NCBI RefSeq assembly: GCF_010915705.1
Contig: NZ_JAAIKE010000006.1
Coordinates: forward strand, 145,216-209,215
Length of the DNA stretch: 64,000 nt
From: Pseudotabrizicola algicola
GTDB taxonomy: Bacteria > Pseudomonadota > Alphaproteobacteria > Rhodobacterales > Rhodobacteraceae
Direction: 5' to 3'
In this document: positions 52,906 to 62,072 of the stretch, piece by piece
Layout of the letters: every line of letters begins with the position of its first letter
Numbering within the stretch: position 1 is the first letter of the stretch
The notes under the pieces: model-generated
Database searches by the model: none
Told to the model about the DNA's origin: nothing
Seen by the model: only the letters and a program-made list of their open reading frames with translations
Position numbers and translations under genes: made by a program

Positions 52906-53895
52906 TTACAGTGCCAGTTTGAACAGCCGCATCGCATTGGTCCGGCCGATCTTCAGCCGGTCCGCCTCCGAAATGCTGGTGGCATCGAACCAATCGGCGG
53001 CATGATCGACATTCTCGAACGGCCAGTCGGTTGAGAACATCACCCGCTCTGACCCCAGTTCAAGGATGGCGTCTATCAGCGTCTGGGTGCGGAAATTCCC
53101 CGAGGTCGTGATGTGGAAGTTCTGCGCGAAATATTCGACAAACTTGCGCTTTGCCGGATGCTTCGGCGGCAGCTTGACCCACGCATTGCGATGGTCGATA
53201 CGCCACAGCATATAGGGGATGCCCTCGCCCATATGGCCCAGCACGATCTGCAAGGACGGGTGTTCATCAAACAGGCCCGATCCGATCAGCCGCAGCGCAT
53301 GCACCGCCGTCTCCTGCGCGAAGGCCCATGTCGGCCCCATCAGCCACGGGTGGCCGTCATAGATACGGCTGTCCTGCGGAAGCGGGTTGCGCGGATGCAG
53401 GTAGAACGGCACGTCAAGCGCCGCGACCTCGGCCCAGAACGGGCGATACTGCGGCAGATCGTAATACAGCAGGTCCTTCCCGTCGCCCTGCGTTGCATCC
53501 TGCGAAAAGCCGTTCACCAGCGCACCCACAAAGCCGAGATCCTTGACACAGCGCGCCAGTTCTTGCGCCGCCGCCTCGGGGTCCTGCAGCGGAAGGGCGG
53601 CAAAGGCACGGAAACGGTCCGGCCGCTTGGCACATTCCTCGGCCAGCACGTCATTCGCACGGCGCGCAACCTCGATGGCGCGCTTGCGGTCGGTGATCGC
53701 CTGCACGGCGGGCGCATTCAGTGACAGGATCATCAACTCGATCCCGTGCGCATCCATCTGGCGCAGACGGGTGTCCTGAATGTCGAGCAGGCGATGCTGC
53801 AATTCGTCCCAGTAGGCACCCGGCACAAAGCCTGCGGAATCCTGCAGGGTTTCGGGAATGGCGAAATGTTCTTCAAGAGCGATCTTGCCTTGCAT
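52906..53895 (-). CDS. Gamma-resorcylate (2,6-dihydroxybenzoate) decarboxylase-like amidohydrolase
   Basis: 329 residues, very close in layout to rhizobial gamma-resorcylate decarboxylase (about 327). It starts MQGKIALEEHFAIPETLQDS. Metal ligands are Glu8 and His10, His167 (YLHPRNPL), His221 (LGHMGEG) and Asp290 (STDWPFEN). It removes CO2 from 2,6-dihydroxybenzoate to give resorcinol without a cofactor, in the ACMSD fold. Downstream of the FAD hydroxylase in the same operon. Confidence 0.92.
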   Translation of the reverse strand: MQGKIALEEHFAIPETLQDSAGFVPGAYWDELQHRLLDIQDTRLRQMDAHGIELMILSLNAPAVQAITDRKRAIEVARRANDVLAEECAKRPDRFRAFAALPLQDPEAAAQELARCVKDLGFVGALVNGFSQDATQGDGKDLLYYDLPQYRPFWAEVAALDVPFYLHPRNPLPQDSRIYDGHPWLMGPTWAFAQETAVHALRLIGSGLFDEHPSLQIVLGHMGEGIPYMLWRIDHRNAWVKLPPKHPAKRKFVEYFAQNFHITTSGNFRTQTLIDAILELGSERVMFSTDWPFENVDHAADWFDATSISEADRLKIGRTNAMRLFKLAL

Positions 53896-53910
53896 GTGTA
53901 TCTCCGTGTG

Positions 53911-55437
53911 TCAGCGGCGGCCAAGGGCGGCCAGAAGGGTGTTCAAAAGCGCGGGCAGGTCGCCGGCTTGGGGGGCGGTGCCGTAGATGTGGCTGTCGGG
54001 GCGGATGATCGCGGCAACGGCGCCGGTCTCGTCGAACCAGCGGGTGTAGACCCCGCCCGTGTCCCAGAGATCTCCCGCACCCACCATGCTGGACAGGCCG
54101 AACACGGCTTCGCTGCCGCCCAAGGCCGCCCAATCGGCGCGGTCGGCCTCTGACAGGGCTGCGAGTGCGTCTTCGCCCTTGGCGACAATCAGCCAGCCGG
54201 TCCCTGCGATATCGTCGAACAGGGCGGTCCGGCTTGGTGACGAGACGACGCCTTGCGGGAACAGGCTTCCGTCATTGGCGATCAGCCCGCCCCGAAGCGC
54301 GGGATAGCGCAGCTTGTCGGGCTTTTGGTTTGCCTTGCGGGCCGCGATCATGCGGGCGTCGCGGGCCTTGGCCGCCTCGGGGTCGCGCATGGTTTGCACC
54401 TTGCCCAGTTCGACCGCCTTTTCGATGATGAAACGCACATGCGGCTCGCGCTCGGTCTGGTAGGTATCGAGCAACGCGGCATCCGTTCCCGAAAGGACCA
54501 TATCCAGCTTCCACGCCAGATTGCGCGCGTCGCGGATGCCGGAAACCATGCCCTGCGCCAGAAACGGCGGCATCTGGTGCGCGGCATCGCCGGCCAGCAG
54601 AACGCGGCCCTTGCGCCAGTGGTCCACGACACAGGAGCGGAAGGTGTAATTGGCCACCCGGATCAGATCGGCATCATTCTGGCCAAAGAAGGCCGCGACC
54701 CTTGGCCAGACGTTTTCGGGTTTCACAAGCGCATCACGGTCTGCGCCGGCCTCCAACCGGAACGAGAAGCGGTGATGCTTGGGGCCGATGTTGACGATCG
54801 AGATCGGCTGCGCCGGATTGCACACCTGCCGGAACGACGGCAGGCCCGGCACCGCGTGCCGCATTTCGAAATCGCAAACCAGCCAGTTCTCGAAGAAGCC
54901 GTAGTCGTCCAGCGCCCCGTCAAGATGTTCGCGCACATAGCCGTTGCCACCGTCGCAGCCCACCAGCCAGCGGGCCGTGATCTCGCTTTCGCTGCCATCG
55001 TCGGCGCGGGCCGTCAGGGTGACGCTGTCATCGGCCTGCGTGATCCCCACCACCTTGACGCCCTGACGCAGGGTGACAGAGGAAAGCCCGCGCACCTTGC
55101 GGTCCATCACGTCTTCCAGATGCGGCTGATACATCATGTATTGCGCAGGCCAGCCACAGCGGCCCGGATTGTCATATTCGATGTCCAGCAGCACCTCGTC
55201 CTGGCCGTTCACCCAGACATATCCCTTCTGGATATTGGTGCCCGGCAGCATTGCCTCGGCGATGCCAAGGCTTTGAAAGGTGCGCATCGTTTCATCGTCA
55301 AAGGCAGCAGCGCGCGGCAGGTTGTATAACCCGGCATAGCGCTCCAGCACGATCACCTTGCGCCCGCGTTGCCCCAGCAGCGCAGCAAGGGCCATGCCGG
55401 TCGGGCCATAGCCCACGATTGCGACATCATAGTCCAT
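53911..55437 (-). CDS. FAD-dependent aromatic hydroxylase (MhpA/resorcinol-hydroxylase-like)
   Basis: 508 residues, start after AGGGAGG. GxGxxG motif DVAIVGYGPTGMALAALLGQRG, NADPH/FAD DG motif LVGCDGGNGYVR, and the GD motif RVLLAGDAAHQMPPFLAQGMVSGIRDARNLAWKLDMV define a class A flavin monooxygenase with an extra C-terminal thioredoxin-like part (about 400-508). Placed before the decarboxylase it likely hydroxylates resorcinol to hydroxyquinol, though 3-hydroxyphenylpropionate type substrates are possible. No ring-cleavage enzyme is in the window. Confidence 0.88.
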   Translation of the reverse strand: MDYDVAIVGYGPTGMALAALLGQRGRKVIVLERYAGLYNLPRAAAFDDETMRTFQSLGIAEAMLPGTNIQKGYVWVNGQDEVLLDIEYDNPGRCGWPAQYMMYQPHLEDVMDRKVRGLSSVTLRQGVKVVGITQADDSVTLTARADDGSESEITARWLVGCDGGNGYVREHLDGALDDYGFFENWLVCDFEMRHAVPGLPSFRQVCNPAQPISIVNIGPKHHRFSFRLEAGADRDALVKPENVWPRVAAFFGQNDADLIRVANYTFRSCVVDHWRKGRVLLAGDAAHQMPPFLAQGMVSGIRDARNLAWKLDMVLSGTDAALLDTYQTEREPHVRFIIEKAVELGKVQTMRDPEAAKARDARMIAARKANQKPDKLRYPALRGGLIANDGSLFPQGVVSSPSRTALFDDIAGTGWLIVAKGEDALAALSEADRADWAALGGSEAVFGLSSMVGAGDLWDTGGVYTRWFDETGAVAAIIRPDSHIYGTAPQAGDLPALLNTLLAALGRR

Positions 55438-55481
55438 CAGGTTCCTCCCTGTTCTCAAAAGGCGAATTTGCGCGGACAAGG

Positions 55482-55499
55482 TTTGCATTTGCAAATATT
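55482..55499. promoter_or_regulatory. Shared 18-bp motif upstream of the hydroxylase-decarboxylase unit
   Basis: TTTGCATTTGCAAATATT, containing the palindrome ATTTGCAAAT, 45 bp upstream of the hydroxylase start. It matches the copy at 58390-58407 at 17 of 18 positions. Likely MarR operator. Confidence 0.65.
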
Positions 55500-55529
55500 A
55501 GGCACAGTGCCGCCCCGCCGCTCTCTGTC

Positions 55530-56810
55530 TCAGTTGCCGATCAAAAGCCTGACCCCTGCGAGCGAAATCGCCGGAATATAGGTGATCAGCATCAGCGCCA
55601 GCAGATAGATGCCCACAAAAGGCATGATCCCACGGTAGATGGTCCGGAGCGGTATCTTCGCCACCGACTGCAGGACAAAGATGTTGATCCCGAAGGGCGG
55701 CGTGAACAGGCCTATGGCAAGGTTCACCGTCACGATGATCCCGAAATGCACAGGGTCCACCCCCACTGCCGTTGCCAAGGGCAGCAGCAGCGGCGTCAGC
55801 AGCAAGATCGCGGACAACGGGTCGATCAGGCAGCCAACAATCAGCAACAAAAGGTTTATCGCCAACAACAGCACCCAGCCCGGCAGGGCCATCTCTTGAA
55901 TAGCCTGCACCATCTGCGCCGAAATCTGGTTCACCGTGATCAGCCAGGAGAATACGCCGGCACAAGCGATCACGATCATGATCTGCGCGGTAAAGGAAAC
56001 GGTTGTGCGCGTGGCAGCCAGAAGATCAGCCCAGGTCAGCTCTTTCATGACGAAGGCCGAAACGGCAAAAGCGTAGAAACAAGCGACCCCTGCGGCCTCG
56101 GTCGGCGAGAAGATGCCGCCGTAAATGCCGCCGATGATCACCGCCGGCACCCCTGCCGCCCAGATGCCCTGCCGCAGGGCCGGAACAAAGCGCCGCAACG
56201 AAAACGCCTCCTCGGCCGGAATGACACGCCCCCGCCCCACCCAGAGCGCATGCAAGCCCAGAAGCGCCACCAGCAAAAGCCCCGGCACGATGCCCGCCGC
56301 ATAAAGACGCGGAATGGATTCATCGGCCGCCGCCGCATAGACGATCATCGGGATGGATGGCGGAATGATCACCCCGACCGCCCCGATCGAGGCCAGCAGC
56401 CCCGATGAATATTCGTCCGCATAGCCATCTTCACGCAGCGAGGGCAGCATGATCTTGCTCTGCGTCGCCACAGACGCCGCGCCCACCCCCGTGATCGCGC
56501 CAAAGATGGCGCCGCCGGTGATCGCCGTCATCGGCACCTTCCCCGGTACCCGTCCCATGCTGGCACGCATCAGACCGACCAGACGGCTGGCGATGCCACC
56601 CCGATCCATCAGCTCACCCGCCAGAATGAAGAATGGCAACGCCAGCAGCGCATAGGCGTTTACCGACGAAAACAGGTATTGCGGCAGCGCCAGCAGCGGC
56701 ACGTTCATTGTGAAAACCATCGTGGCCGCCGCACCGGCCAGCAAGATCAGAAAGATCGGGAAACCCATCAGCATCAGCACGACGGGGATGACAACCAAGG
56801 TCCAGAACAT
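55530..56810 (-). CDS. dctM: TRAP transporter large permease (DctM type)
   Basis: 426 residues with about 12 membrane segments. Family stretches are LALPFFILAGELMDRGGIASRLVGL, GGAIFGAITGVGAASVATQSKIMLPSLREDGYADEYSSGLLASIGAVGVIIPPSIPMIVYA and DPLSAILLLTPLLLPLATAVGVDPVHFGIIVTVNLAIGLFTPPFG. It forms the ion-driven TRAP importer with the DctQ and DctP products. By neighbourhood the cargo is probably an aromatic acid. Three bases separate it from dctQ. Confidence 0.94.
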   Translation of the reverse strand: MFWTLVVIPVVLMLMGFPIFLILLAGAAATMVFTMNVPLLALPQYLFSSVNAYALLALPFFILAGELMDRGGIASRLVGLMRASMGRVPGKVPMTAITGGAIFGAITGVGAASVATQSKIMLPSLREDGYADEYSSGLLASIGAVGVIIPPSIPMIVYAAAADESIPRLYAAGIVPGLLLVALLGLHALWVGRGRVIPAEEAFSLRRFVPALRQGIWAAGVPAVIIGGIYGGIFSPTEAAGVACFYAFAVSAFVMKELTWADLLAATRTTVSFTAQIMIVIACAGVFSWLITVNQISAQMVQAIQEMALPGWVLLLAINLLLLIVGCLIDPLSAILLLTPLLLPLATAVGVDPVHFGIIVTVNLAIGLFTPPFGINIFVLQSVAKIPLRTIYRGIMPFVGIYLLALMLITYIPAISLAGVRLLIGN

Positions 56811-56813
56811 CGC

Positions 56814-57290
56814 TCAAATATCTTTCCGCGCAAGCAGCGCATAAAGGCGGACCAACGCCACCACGGCCATGCCGACCAGACCGACCAGCACCACGCCATG
56901 CGCCAGCCACAGCGGGATTTCGGCCATGTTGCTGACTGTGCCGCGCCGATGCAGCAGCAGGGTGGACCGCCAGGCATACCAAGCGGTAAACAGGCACACC
57001 CCTGCCGTCGCGAGATATTCCAGAGCAGAAAACACCCGTTTCGCGCCATCGGGCAGAGCCTGCGTGATCAGGGTCATCCGCAAATGCTGATCGCGGCGCG
57101 AGACACCGATGCTGGCCAGAAAGACCATACCCACCATCGCAAACACCAGGGCTTCATCCGCCCAAAGCAGCGATGCCCCGAAGACATAGCGCAGCACCAC
57201 GTTCAGGCAGATCAGCGTGACCATGCCCAGCAGCAAGGCCGACAGCCCAGCCGTGCAAAGCCGCGCGAACGCGTCTAAAGATCGTCTCAT
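56814..57290 (-). CDS. dctQ: TRAP transporter small permease (DctQ type)
   Basis: 158 residues with four membrane helices. The motif LICLNVVLRYVFGASLLWADEALVFAMVGMVFLASIGVSRRDQHLRM is diagnostic. Start at 57290 with GGGAG 5 nt upstream; longer versions lack a ribosome site. It bridges DctP and DctM. Confidence 0.92.
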   Translation of the reverse strand: MRRSLDAFARLCTAGLSALLLGMVTLICLNVVLRYVFGASLLWADEALVFAMVGMVFLASIGVSRRDQHLRMTLITQALPDGAKRVFSALEYLATAGVCLFTAWYAWRSTLLLHRRGTVSNMAEIPLWLAHGVVLVGLVGMAVVALVRLYALLARKDI

Positions 57291-57339
57291 CTTGGCTCCC
57301 ATGACGGGGATGCACCGGGCATCCCCGCCCCAGAAAGGG

Positions 57340-58338
57340 TTACTTGGCGGCGTGACGGTCGGCAACGCCCTGCAAGAAGGCTAGCTCGCCTTCCAGCGTC
57401 GGGTTCTGCCCGAAGGCCGTCGGCAGCGTGGCAAAGACCGCCTCGAGATAGGCTGCATTGTCTTCGGCGCTCAACTCGACGATCTTGCCACCATTCTCGA
57501 CCCAGATCGCCTGCACTTTCTCGACCGCGCCAAGGTTCCAGCCATTCGCATCCGCGATCGCCTCACGCGCGGCGGTGCGCACCTGCTCGGACAACTCCGG
57601 CCCGATCATGTCCAGAAAGGTCTGGCTGGCGACAGCCGTCACCACCAGATAGCTCTCCGGCAGCACCGTCAGATCCTTGGCCACGTCGTAGTAACGGCCT
57701 GTGGTAAACACCGGCAGACCCGCAATCAGACCGTCGACCACCCCGTTCTGCATTGCCGGAAGCACCTCTCCGAGCGGCATCGACACGGGCGATGCGCCAA
57801 GCGCGGCAAACGGTCCGGTGGCCAGCGCGGAGGGCCCGGCCACACGGATCTGCTGGCCCTGCAACGCCGAAACCTTGTCAACGCCCTTGGTCGACAACAG
57901 GCCCAGCGGTCCATGCGGGAAAGCGGCAATCGGGTGAAGACCCTGATCGGCACCAAAGGTTTCCAACCGGTCCAAAACCTCGGGATCGGCCAGAACCCGC
58001 TGCGCATGGGCCAGATCATCGAACAGACCCGGCACGTCAAATGCCTCGAAGCGCGGATCGTATTTCACGAAAAAGCTCGATGCAGGCGCGGTCACCTCGA
58101 TGGTGCCCATCGCAACACCTTCGACCGTCGCAGGGATCTGCCCCAACTGGTTGGCCGGATAAAGCTCTACATCGATGGCCCCCGCTGTCGCAGCCTCCAG
58201 CCGCGCCTCAAACGCCTGCATCCATTGCAGGATCGCGTCGTTATTGGTCGGGGACGATACTTTCAGCGTGTAATCCGCCGCAAAGACCGTCGTCGCGGAC
58301 AAGCCAAAGCTGGCCGCGGCAAGCAGCAATTTCCTCAT
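57340..58338 (-). CDS. dctP: TRAP transporter solute-binding protein (DctP type)
   Basis: 332 residues with signal peptide MRKLLLAAASFGLSATTVFA. The binding fold reads YTLKVSSPTNNDAILQWMQAFEARLEAATAGAIDVELYPANQLGQIPATVEGVAMGTIEVTAPASSFFVKYDPRFEAFDVPGLFDD; the arginine that holds the ligand carboxylate is probably in GQQIRVAG. First gene of the TRAP unit, GGGAGGAG start site, MarR motif upstream. The ligand is likely an aromatic carboxylate such as 2,6-dihydroxybenzoate; inference. Confidence 0.92.
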   Translation of the reverse strand: MRKLLLAAASFGLSATTVFAADYTLKVSSPTNNDAILQWMQAFEARLEAATAGAIDVELYPANQLGQIPATVEGVAMGTIEVTAPASSFFVKYDPRFEAFDVPGLFDDLAHAQRVLADPEVLDRLETFGADQGLHPIAAFPHGPLGLLSTKGVDKVSALQGQQIRVAGPSALATGPFAALGASPVSMPLGEVLPAMQNGVVDGLIAGLPVFTTGRYYDVAKDLTVLPESYLVVTAVASQTFLDMIGPELSEQVRTAAREAIADANGWNLGAVEKVQAIWVENGGKIVELSAEDNAAYLEAVFATLPTAFGQNPTLEGELAFLQGVADRHAAK

Positions 58339-58389
58339 GCACTCCTCCCTGAGCGTCTTTAATCCTGGGAATCACGCTAGCGCATATTG

Positions 58390-58407
58390 TTTGCGTTTGC
58401 AAATATT
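58390..58407. promoter_or_regulatory. Shared 18-bp motif in the dctP/marR gap
   Basis: TTTGCGTTTGCAAATATT, second copy of the motif at 55482-55499 (17 of 18 identical), 52 bp upstream of dctP. Candidate operator of the divergent MarR gene. Confidence 0.65.
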
Positions 58408-58570
58408 TCATTTACATGTTTTGTGTCGGAAAGCTTTAGGCCCGTCCCGGCACAGATTCACATTGCCACAACCGGGGAGCATGGGCGATAGAACTCTTGC
58501 AAGCGAAAGATTTGCGAAAATGCAGACCCCCGCGCGGCACATGCGTATTGTTCCCTTGGTTGAGGATGCC

Positions 58571-59002
58571 ATGCCTTACAGGTTTACCGAGTCTGTCCCC
58601 TACCTTCTGAACCGCGCCGGTGTCGCGGTGGCCGAACGCTTCACCCGGAGGCTGGAAGATTACGACGTAAGCCTGCCGATGTACCGTGTTCTGGCTGTGT
58701 TGCGGCAGACAGGCACCCATACCTTGGGCGAATTGTCGGCGATGGTCTCGGTGGAAATGTCGACCCTCTCGCGGCTGATCGGCACTATGGCCAAGCGCAA
58801 CCTCGTCACGCGCGACCGCCCGCAGGACAATGCGCGGATCGTGCTGATCGACCTGACCGATGACGGCAGGGAAATGGCCGACAAGCTGATGCCCATCGCG
58901 ACCCATTTCGAAGACACACTCGTCTCCAACCTCGACGCGGCACAGGTGGAAACGCTCAAGGCTCTCTTGCGCCAGGTGAACCAACAAGTCGAGAAACTCT
59001 AG
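58571..59002 (+). CDS. MarR-family transcriptional regulator
   Basis: 143 residues, start at 58571 (GAGGA upstream; 58541 is an alternative). The winged HTH is LPMYRVLAVLRQTGTHTLGELSAMVSVEMSTLSRLIGTMAKRNLVTRDRPQDNARIVLIDLTDDG. Divergent from the TRAP genes; MarR proteins of this type sense aromatic acids. It probably represses both the TRAP unit and the hydroxylase-decarboxylase unit through the shared 18-bp motif. Confidence 0.91.
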   Translation: MPYRFTESVPYLLNRAGVAVAERFTRRLEDYDVSLPMYRVLAVLRQTGTHTLGELSAMVSVEMSTLSRLIGTMAKRNLVTRDRPQDNARIVLIDLTDDGREMADKLMPIATHFEDTLVSNLDAAQVETLKALLRQVNQQVEKL

Positions 59003-59285
59003 CGCGGCCGACCAGAGCGCGACCACGCGCCCCAAAGCCACTCCCCTGTGGCGCGCGGCGAGCCGACCCGAAAAGGCCGGCCTGCATCACGCCGGATCAG
59101 GGTGAATATCCCCTCTCGGCCTTGCCGTAGGATGCCGGCGCAGGCGGACACTGCCGCAACTGCCAGCCGCATGCGCAAGGTTCGGCCGCAGGGCGGGCGC
59201 GGCCCATTCGGGGGCACTTCCCGCCACAGCCCCTTCGCTCAGGTTTTTGCGCGGAACCATTCGCGCGGCGCGCGGTTACTACCCT

Positions 59286-59630
59286 ATGCAAAAACCTTAT
59301 CTCCTGGCCCTTCTTCCCGCAGTTCTCGGCCTCATTGCCGCGCTGAATGCCTTTCTGGCACCGATGGGAAATACGGGCGTTGACGGAACGCTCGGTGCGG
59401 GTCTGGCCGTCATCGGCACAGTCGCGGCCACGCTGATGATCGGCATCATCGCGGCGCGGCCCCTGCCGCGCGCCTGGTCTGTCACGCTGGGTCTGCTTGC
59501 GCTGCTGGCTGCCCTTTTGACGGCAGTGGCCGGCTATTTCCTCATGCAGACACTGCTGGCCGCTCTGATGGCCGCCACCTTCGCGCTGCTTTTGGTCGCT
59601 TTCTTTGTCACGGATCGGAGAGTTCTATGA
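59286..59630 (+). CDS. Small four-helix membrane anchor of a PQQ dehydrogenase (SldB-like)
   Basis: 114 residues made almost entirely of four or five hydrophobic segments (LLALLPAVLGLIAALNAFLAPMG, LGAGLAVIGTVAATLMIGIIAA, SVTLGLLALLAALLTAVAGYFLM, LLAALMAATFALLLVAFFV). It overlaps the dehydrogenase gene by 4 nt. In sldBA-type systems this subunit anchors the catalytic protein and binds ubiquinone, replacing the N-terminal membrane domain of glucose dehydrogenase. Confidence 0.83.
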   Translation: MQKPYLLALLPAVLGLIAALNAFLAPMGNTGVDGTLGAGLAVIGTVAATLMIGIIAARPLPRAWSVTLGLLALLAALLTAVAGYFLMQTLLAALMAATFALLLVAFFVTDRRVL

Positions 59631-61534
59631 ACCAGCACCTGTTGCCCGGTGCAATTGCGCTGCTTTTCGGGGGGCTTGTCGGTGGAGGTTTCGGCCCCGC
59701 ACAGGCCCAGCAGGACAGCTGGACATCATTTCACGGAGATCTGGCCTCGACCAAATTCTCCAAGGCGCAAAGTTTCACGCCCGAGTCGGTCGCCAATCTG
59801 GAACGTGCCTGGGAATTTCGCACAGGGGATGTGGCCGACGGGTCGGGCGAGTTGCCCGAAACGGTCTGGTCTGCCACCCCGGTCTACGCCAATGGCACCG
59901 TGTATCTGGGAACGCCCTTTTACCGCATCATCGCCCTTGATCCAGCAACCGGCACCGAACGCTGGGTCTATGACAGCAACTCGACGCTCGAGGCGCTGAC
60001 CCAGCCCGCGCTGAAGAACCGCGGCGTCGCCTATTGGGAAAGCGGGCAGACCGGCCTCTGCGAAAAGCGGGTTTTCCTTGGCACGATGGATGCGGAACTT
60101 CACGCGGTGGATGCCGACACGGGCGAGCGATGCGCCGATTTTGCGGCAGGCGGCGTGCTGAACGTCAATCAGTGGAACCAGGTCAACAATGTCTTTCCCT
60201 TCTCGCTCCTGCAGCCGCCACTGGTGGTGGGTGATGTCCTGCTGCTGGGCTGGGCGGGCATGGACTGGGAATACAGCGTGGCACCTCCGGGCAACCTCTT
60301 GGCCATCGATGCACGCACCGGCGCGCTGTTGTGGGACACGGGCTTTATCCCCGAGGAGATGATCGCCCGCACCGGAACCGCGAACATCTGGACGGCGATG
60401 ACCGCCGATCCGGAACTCGGGCTTGTCTATGCCCCTGTCTCGTCGCCCAGTCCGAATTACTGGGGCGGCATGCGGACTGACCCGATGCCGCTGGCCACCT
60501 CTGTCACCGCGGTGGATATCGCCACGGGCGAGGTCGCTTGGTCGTTCCAGCATGTCCGCCACGACATCTGGGATTACGACACGCCCTCTGCCCCGACGCT
60601 GGTCGATATCCCGCGCGATGGCGAGATCATTCCGGCACTCGTGCAGGCAACCAAACAGGGCTTTCTCTTCGTGCTGGACCGCCGCACGGGCGAGCCGTTG
60701 TTCCCCATCGAAGAACGGGCCGTGCCGCAAAGCACTACCGAAGGCGAGGTCACCCAGCCGACGCAACCCTTTGCGATGACACCGGCCCCCTTGGGCAACG
60801 CGCTGGAACTGCCGGATGTCTGGACGCTGTCAGACATCGTCAGCTTTGGCCAGTGTTCGCGCGAGCGTGAAAAATACCTCTATCAGGGCCTCTTCACGCC
60901 GCCTTCGGAACAAGGAACGCTGTTCTTCCCCGGCACCGCAGGCGCGACGAACTGGGGCGGCGTGGCTGTCGATCCGCAAAATGCGACACTCTACGTCAAT
61001 GCGTCGCGCATCGTGCAGTTCATCCGGCTGATCCCGCGGGCAGAGTATGACGAAATGAACCCGCAAGGCGGCGGCAACGAAGAAGGCTACTCGCCCCAGC
61101 ACGGCTCGCCCTACGGGATCTATCTGACCGACTGGAGCAACTGGATGGGCATGCCCTGCTGGGAACCCCCGTTCGGCACCTTCGCGGCGATCGACCTTGT
61201 CACCGGCGAACGGCTTTACGAAGTGCCGTTCGGCATGGCGCAATTCCATGGCTTCTACGGAATGGCGAACTGGGGCTCCCCGACGCTGGGCGGGCCGGTT
61301 GTCACCGCCGGCGGCGTGGTCTTCATCGGAGCGTCGATGGACTCACGGGTGCGCGCGCTTGACGCGGCAACGGGCCGGGAACTCTGGTCCGATCTCGTCG
61401 AGGCCCCGGCTGTTTCGATCCCTGCCGTCTTCACCCATGAGGGCGAAGATTATGTGGTCTTCGCCGTCGGCGGCAATTCCATCCTGAAACCCGAGGTATC
61501 AGACCAAGCCATCGCCTACCGCCTGCGGCGCTGA
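59627..61534 (+). CDS. Membrane-associated PQQ-dependent dehydrogenase (SldA/GDH-like)
   Basis: 635 residues with a signal peptide (about 1-28) and no membrane domain of its own. The propeller has the glucose-dehydrogenase motif HVRHDIWDYDTPSAPTL (catalytic Asp in WDYD), FRIIALDPATGTERW, GWAGMDWEYSVAPPGNLLAIDARTGALLWDTG and GGVVFIGASMDSRVRALDAATGRELW. It belongs to the GDH/glycerol/polyol/quinate quinoprotein branch and hands electrons to ubiquinone through the SldB-like anchor. Which polyol, sugar or aromatic alcohol it oxidises cannot be read from sequence. Confidence 0.9.
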   Translation: MNQHLLPGAIALLFGGLVGGGFGPAQAQQDSWTSFHGDLASTKFSKAQSFTPESVANLERAWEFRTGDVADGSGELPETVWSATPVYANGTVYLGTPFYRIIALDPATGTERWVYDSNSTLEALTQPALKNRGVAYWESGQTGLCEKRVFLGTMDAELHAVDADTGERCADFAAGGVLNVNQWNQVNNVFPFSLLQPPLVVGDVLLLGWAGMDWEYSVAPPGNLLAIDARTGALLWDTGFIPEEMIARTGTANIWTAMTADPELGLVYAPVSSPSPNYWGGMRTDPMPLATSVTAVDIATGEVAWSFQHVRHDIWDYDTPSAPTLVDIPRDGEIIPALVQATKQGFLFVLDRRTGEPLFPIEERAVPQSTTEGEVTQPTQPFAMTPAPLGNALELPDVWTLSDIVSFGQCSREREKYLYQGLFTPPSEQGTLFFPGTAGATNWGGVAVDPQNATLYVNASRIVQFIRLIPRAEYDEMNPQGGGNEEGYSPQHGSPYGIYLTDWSNWMGMPCWEPPFGTFAAIDLVTGERLYEVPFGMAQFHGFYGMANWGSPTLGGPVVTAGGVVFIGASMDSRVRALDAATGRELWSDLVEAPAVSIPAVFTHEGEDYVVFAVGGNSILKPEVSDQAIAYRLRR

Positions 61535-61711
61535 GCGCTCTCCACCAGATCCGGCGCCTCATGCGGGGTGCGACTGACCAAGTGACGTTGCCCCCCTTTT
61601 ATCCAGCGTGAGCGAGACTCCGGATTTGAGTTTTGCCCATCTGGGCGGTTTGGGCAACGGAGTGAGGTGCCCCTAGTTTCCTAGGGACCGCGGGTCTGGC
61701 TGGAGGCCGGA

Positions 61712-62014
61712 GTGACGGACATGCGCAAGGGGTTTGCGGCCCTGGCCGCGCAGGCCGAAGCCGTGCTGAAGCAGGATCCGTTTGCCGGGCATCTCTTCGT
61801 CTTCCGTGGCCGTCGAGGCGATCTGGTGAAGGTCATCTGGTGGGATGGCCAAGGGGCCTGCATGTTCCTGAAGCGGCTGGAGAAGGGCCGGTTTGTCTGG
61901 CCCTCGGCGAAGGAGGGGAAGGTGGCGCTGACACCTGCACAACTGTCGATGCTCTTGGAAGGCATCGACTGGCGGGCCCCGGAACGGACGTGGCGGCCTC
62001 TGGCTGCGGGATAA
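61712..62014 (+). CDS. tnpB: IS66 accessory protein TnpB (start region damaged)
   Basis: 100 residues as read. The GTG at 61712 has GGAGG 5 nt upstream. [44 protein letters not shown] and [21 protein letters not shown] are the TnpB core. In frame upstream the expected N-terminus PRVWLEAG is present but is preceded by a TAG stop (61682-61684), so the normal start is lost and the protein, if made, begins at VTDMRKGF. Confidence 0.88.
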   Translation: MTDMRKGFAALAAQAEAVLKQDPFAGHLFVFRGRRGDLVKVIWWDGQGACMFLKRLEKGRFVWPSAKEGKVALTPAQLSMLLEGIDWRAPERTWRPLAAG

Positions 62015-62072
62015 TCGCCTGCCCCGCGCAAGAAGGATTCCCACAAGGAATACAGTGGGATAAACTTCTTTC

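Noticed and set aside
59627..61534. Reading the WDYD motif of the SldA-like enzyme as proof of lanthanide use
   Set aside because: The glucose/polyol dehydrogenase branch has Asp-x-Asp at this site as a normal feature, so the marker is only informative in the ADH branch.
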